64,000 nt of DNA from Pseudomonas sp. PSE14 (lineage in GTDB: Bacteria; Pseudomonadota; Gammaproteobacteria; Pseudomonadales; Pseudomonadaceae). The translations under genes and the position numbers were made by a program. Numbering within the stretch: the stretch's first letter is position 1; every line of letters starts with the position of its first letter. Of the stretch, positions 61,483 to 64,000 are shown in pieces. Location: contig NZ_CP115669.1 in the NCBI RefSeq assembly GCF_029203285.1, positions 1,984,001 to 2,048,000 on the forward strand. Reading direction: 5' to 3'. The notes under the pieces were generated by a model. That model made no database searches and was not told the DNA's origin. It saw nothing but the letters and a program-made list of their open reading frames with translations.

Positions 61483-63321
61483 ATGCGAAGCACCCCCGAA
61501 GAAAATCTCAAGAGCGCATTGAAAGCCTGTCGCGAGAGCTTCCTTTCCGTTGGCTTTTTCAGCCTGTTCATCAATGCGCTGATGCTCGTTCCCACCTTCT
61601 ATATGCTCCAGGTGTATGGGCGGGTGATCACCAGCGGCAGCCTGACGACTCTGGCCATGCTGACGCTGATCATGACCGTGCTGGTGATCACGCTGGGCTC
61701 TTTGGAGTGGGTTCGTTCGCGCATCATGGTCCGGGTCAGTACCCGGCTGGACGTGCTGCTCAGCCGCCAGGTCTACAAGGCCAGTTTCAGACGGGCCCTG
61801 GACAGCGGTGGCATGGATGCCTCGGCGCAGTCGCTCAATGATTTGACGGGCTTGCGCCAGTTCCTCACCGGCAGTGGCCTGTTCGCCTTTTTCGACGCGC
61901 CCTGGCTGCCGATCTATATCGCGGTGATGTTCCTGTTCCATCCCTGGTTTGGCTGGGTGGCGACGGCCAGCGCCTTGCTGCTGCTGGTGCTCGCCTACGT
62001 CAATGAAAAGCTGACGGCCCCTGCGCTGGCCCAGGCCAACAAGGAGCACATCGGGGCGACGCTCTATACCACCAAGAACTTGCGCAACGCCGAAGTCATC
62101 GAGTCCATGGGCATGCTGGAAACCCTGATGGACCGTTGGGGGCAGCGGCAAAGAAACGTTCTGCTGCTGCAGTCCCTGGCGAGCGACAAGGGCGCCATGG
62201 TCAGTACGCTTTCCCGGACCTTCCGGCTCCTCGTGCAATCCCTGGTGCTGGGGCTGGGGGCCTACCTGGCGGTGGACCATCAGGTGGGGGCGGGCATGGT
62301 GTTCGCCGGGGCCGTGCTGCTGGGGCGCGCGCTGGCCCCCATCGATCTGCTCATCGGCAGTTGGAAGGGCTTCATTTCGGCGCGCTCGCAGTACAGCCGC
62401 CTGAACGGTGTGCTCGAAAGACTGCAGGCGCAACCCGAGCGGATGCCGCTGCCGGCGCCGCAGGGCCATATGCAGGTCGAGAATCTGGTTGTCACGGCGC
62501 CCGGCTCGAAAACCCCGATCATCAAGAACATCAGTTTCAGCGTGCCCGCCGGTTGCGTGGTGGGCATCATCGGCCCCAGCGCCGCCGGCAAGTCGACCCT
62601 GGTCAGGGCGCTCATGGGGGTATGGGCGCCGCAGCATGGGGTGGTCCGGCTCGATGGCGCGGACATCAGCACCTGGGACAAACACGCGCTCGGGCCGCAT
62701 ATCGGCTACCTGCCCCAGGACATCGAGCTGTTCGAAGGCAGCGTTGGCGAGAACATCGCCCGCTTCGCCGACGTCGATTCCGAGAAGGTCATCCAGGCGG
62801 CCAGGATGGCGGGGGTTCACGAAATGATCCTGCTGCTGCCCGATGGCTACGACACCGTCATCGGCAGCGAGGGTCTCATGCTGTCGGGAGGGCAGCGCCA
62901 GCGCATCGGGCTTGCCCGGGCCCTGTATGGCAACCCGCGGCTGATCGTACTCGATGAGCCCAACTCCAATCTCGACGATGTCGGCGACCGCGCTCTGGCC
63001 GCGGCCATCCAGCAGCTCAAGCAGACCGGCGCGACCCTGTTCGTCATTACCCACCGTACCAACATCGTCTCGCAACTCGACCGGCTCATGCTGATGAACG
63101 ATGGAATCATCACGCTCTATGGGGCGCGCGACCAAGTGCTGGCCGAACTCAACGCAAAGCAGTTGCAGGTGCAACAGCAGGCGCAGCAAGCGCAGCAGCA
63201 GGCTCAGCAACAAGCGCAGCAACAGGTTCAGCAGGTCCATCAGCGCGTCATGCCCGCGGGCGCCAGCATTGCTCCGGTTGATACCGGCAAGGACGACCAC
63301 GATGCCCAGTCGTCAAATTGA
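61483..63321 (+). CDS. Type I secretion ABC exporter (PrtD/HasD-type)
   Basis: A 612-residue exporter: N-terminal cytoplasmic piece, six transmembrane helices (about 25-315) and an ATPase with GPSAAGKSTLVRAL, signature LSGGQRQRIGLARAL, LIVLDEPNSNLD and VITHRTNI. The lack of a C39 peptidase domain puts it with protease/haemophore exporters. Unlike AprD, the C terminus (about 560-587) is a Gln-rich QQAQQ tract. The ATG at 61483 follows CAGAGG. Overlaps the next gene by 20 bases. The cargo gene is not in the window. Confidence 0.92.
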   Translation: MRSTPEENLKSALKACRESFLSVGFFSLFINALMLVPTFYMLQVYGRVITSGSLTTLAMLTLIMTVLVITLGSLEWVRSRIMVRVSTRLDVLLSRQVYKASFRRALDSGGMDASAQSLNDLTGLRQFLTGSGLFAFFDAPWLPIYIAVMFLFHPWFGWVATASALLLLVLAYVNEKLTAPALAQANKEHIGATLYTTKNLRNAEVIESMGMLETLMDRWGQRQRNVLLLQSLASDKGAMVSTLSRTFRLLVQSLVLGLGAYLAVDHQVGAGMVFAGAVLLGRALAPIDLLIGSWKGFISARSQYSRLNGVLERLQAQPERMPLPAPQGHMQVENLVVTAPGSKTPIIKNISFSVPAGCVVGIIGPSAAGKSTLVRALMGVWAPQHGVVRLDGADISTWDKHALGPHIGYLPQDIELFEGSVGENIARFADVDSEKVIQAARMAGVHEMILLLPDGYDTVIGSEGLMLSGGQRQRIGLARALYGNPRLIVLDEPNSNLDDVGDRALAAAIQQLKQTGATLFVITHRTNIVSQLDRLMLMNDGIITLYGARDQVLAELNAKQLQVQQQAQQAQQQAQQQAQQQVQQVHQRVMPAGASIAPVDTGKDDHDAQSSN

Positions 63322-64000
63322 AAGCTTCGCCGACCTGCCGACATCGGATCGCAAGATCCGCCGCCTGGGCCTTGTCATCGTCGGGGTGACTTTCGGCCTG
63401 TTCGGCACCTGGGCGGCCCTCGCGCCGCTCGACGGGGCCGTTTACGCGCCCGGCGTGGTCACCGTGCAGACCTACCGCAAGACGGTCCAGCACCTTGAAG
63501 GCGGCATCGTCAAGGAAGTGCTGGTGCATGACGGCGACATCGTCAAACGGGATGATCCGCTGATCGTGCTCGATGATGCCCAACTGCGCTTCGAATACGA
63601 GATGACCCGCAGCCAGCTGATCGCGGCCAAGGCCATGGAGGCCAGGCTCAAGGCCGAGCGTGACGCGCTGCCGGCCATCGACTTCGGCGAGATCGCCGAT
63701 CTGGCCAGTACGCGGGGCAAGGAGGCACGCCAGAGCGAGACCCAGGTATTCAACGCCCGGCAGGGGTCGCGGCAGGGGCAGATAGCGGTGTTGCGCGAAC
63801 GTATCGGTCAGCTGAACCAGCAGATCGGCGGGTTGGAAGCGGTGATCGACGCCAAGCTCCAGCTGGAGAAATCCTACAGCGGTGAAATCAGCGAACTGTC
63901 CGACCTGCTCAAGCAAGGGTTCGTCGACAAGCAGCGCCTGGTCGAGCAGGAACGCAAGCTGGGGATGCTCAAGTCCGAGGTGGCCGATCACCGCGCCACG
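63302..64000 (+). CDS. HlyD-family membrane-fusion protein of type I secretion, 5' part
   Basis: The first 233 residues are in view; the gene runs off the end. A basic N terminus, one transmembrane helix (LGLVIVGVTFGLFGTWAALAP, about 22-42), the lipoyl-like QHLEGGIVKEVLVHDGDIVKRDDPLIVLDD, and a long periplasmic coiled coil (from about 82). These are the PrtE/HasE hallmarks. It starts inside the last 20 bases of the ABC gene, so the two are translationally linked. A TolC-type protein and a secreted substrate should follow. Confidence 0.93.
   Translation, partial: MPSRQIESFADLPTSDRKIRRLGLVIVGVTFGLFGTWAALAPLDGAVYAPGVVTVQTYRKTVQHLEGGIVKEVLVHDGDIVKRDDPLIVLDDAQLRFEYEMTRSQLIAAKAMEARLKAERDALPAIDFGEIADLASTRGKEARQSETQVFNARQGSRQGQIAVLRERIGQLNQQIGGLEAVIDAKLQLEKSYSGEISELSDLLKQGFVDKQRLVEQERKLGMLKSEVADHRAT

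Noticed and set aside
63160..63243. CAGCAA/GCGCAG repeat at the end of the secretion ABC gene as a CRISPR-like array
   Set aside because: Continuous codon repeat in frame, no spacers, no cas genes.

Overview
The window is about 65 % GC chromosomal DNA whose gene content and order match a Pseudomonas of the P. aeruginosa / P. citronellolis / P. nitroreducens type. Lineage markers are the atu (acyclic terpene) cluster, OprI, EarP with EF-P carrying Arg32, Ohr/OhrR, Gpx/OspR, a SagS-like hybrid kinase, several short interspersed REP-type inverted repeats and G/C-ending codon use. Most of the order agrees with what I recall of the PAO1 PA2820-PA2888 region, with local replacements. No transposase, integrase, phage module or CRISPR array is visible.

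Layout. 1-3.8 kb: 5' end of atuC, then atuB and atuA on the minus strand, and the divergent repressor gene atuR with operator-like palindromes between. 3.9-8.6 kb: CPBP protease, DUF2897 and YeeE-type membrane proteins (minus), a possible gene remnant, pyrF, and a divergent PACE efflux / LysR pair. 8.7-13.4 kb: MoxR-DUF58-transglutaminase operon and a CHAD protein. 13.5-21 kb: thioesterase, diguanylate cyclase with a molybdopterin-fold partner, Mpo1-like protein, chemoreceptor, tatD, MltF-type lytic transglycosylase. 21-30.6 kb: DoxX, YeiH/LysR pair, thpR, a methyltransferase-like small protein, greB, a YbbAP-type ABC transporter divergent from tesA, and an L,D-transpeptidase. 30.7-37.6 kb: oprI, tRNA-Ser, earP-efp, ohr/ohrR, LysR, DUF1127, DUF3291, YcaQ-type glycosylase. 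37.6-48.6 kb: lipoprotein M48 protease, class II DAHP synthase, flavin monooxygenase, spermidine-synthase-like protein, then an unusual two-gene unit (Gly/Thr-rich repeat lipoprotein plus FhaC/ShlB-type outer-membrane translocator), an enoyl-CoA hydratase and a DeaD-type helicase. 48.7-60.7 kb: DODA-type dioxygenase, tpm, htpX, alaA, msrB, gpx-ospR, sagS-like kinase, DUF815 ATPase-fRMsr pair, GST, PA2820-like protein. 60.8-64 kb: tRNA-Glu and two identical tRNA-Gly genes, then the start of a type I secretion operon (ABC protein and membrane-fusion protein, running off the end).

Functional themes are peroxide and sulfoxide defence (ohr, gpx, msrB, fRMsr, GST, each redox regulator with a visible palindrome), envelope maintenance (L,D-transpeptidase facing oprI, MltF, HtpX, LoiP-like protease), and surface or secretion modules. 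The best candidate for an under-described system is the Gly-rich lipoprotein / TpsB unit at 42.2-45.5 kb, because the presumed cargo is a lipoprotein without a recognisable TPS domain. Other non-textbook signals are a third AtuR-like operator, operator-like palindromes before the PACE/LysR pair and the DODA gene, a HxxxR replacement of the SDR YxxxK in AtuB, and a Gln-rich tail on the type I ABC protein.
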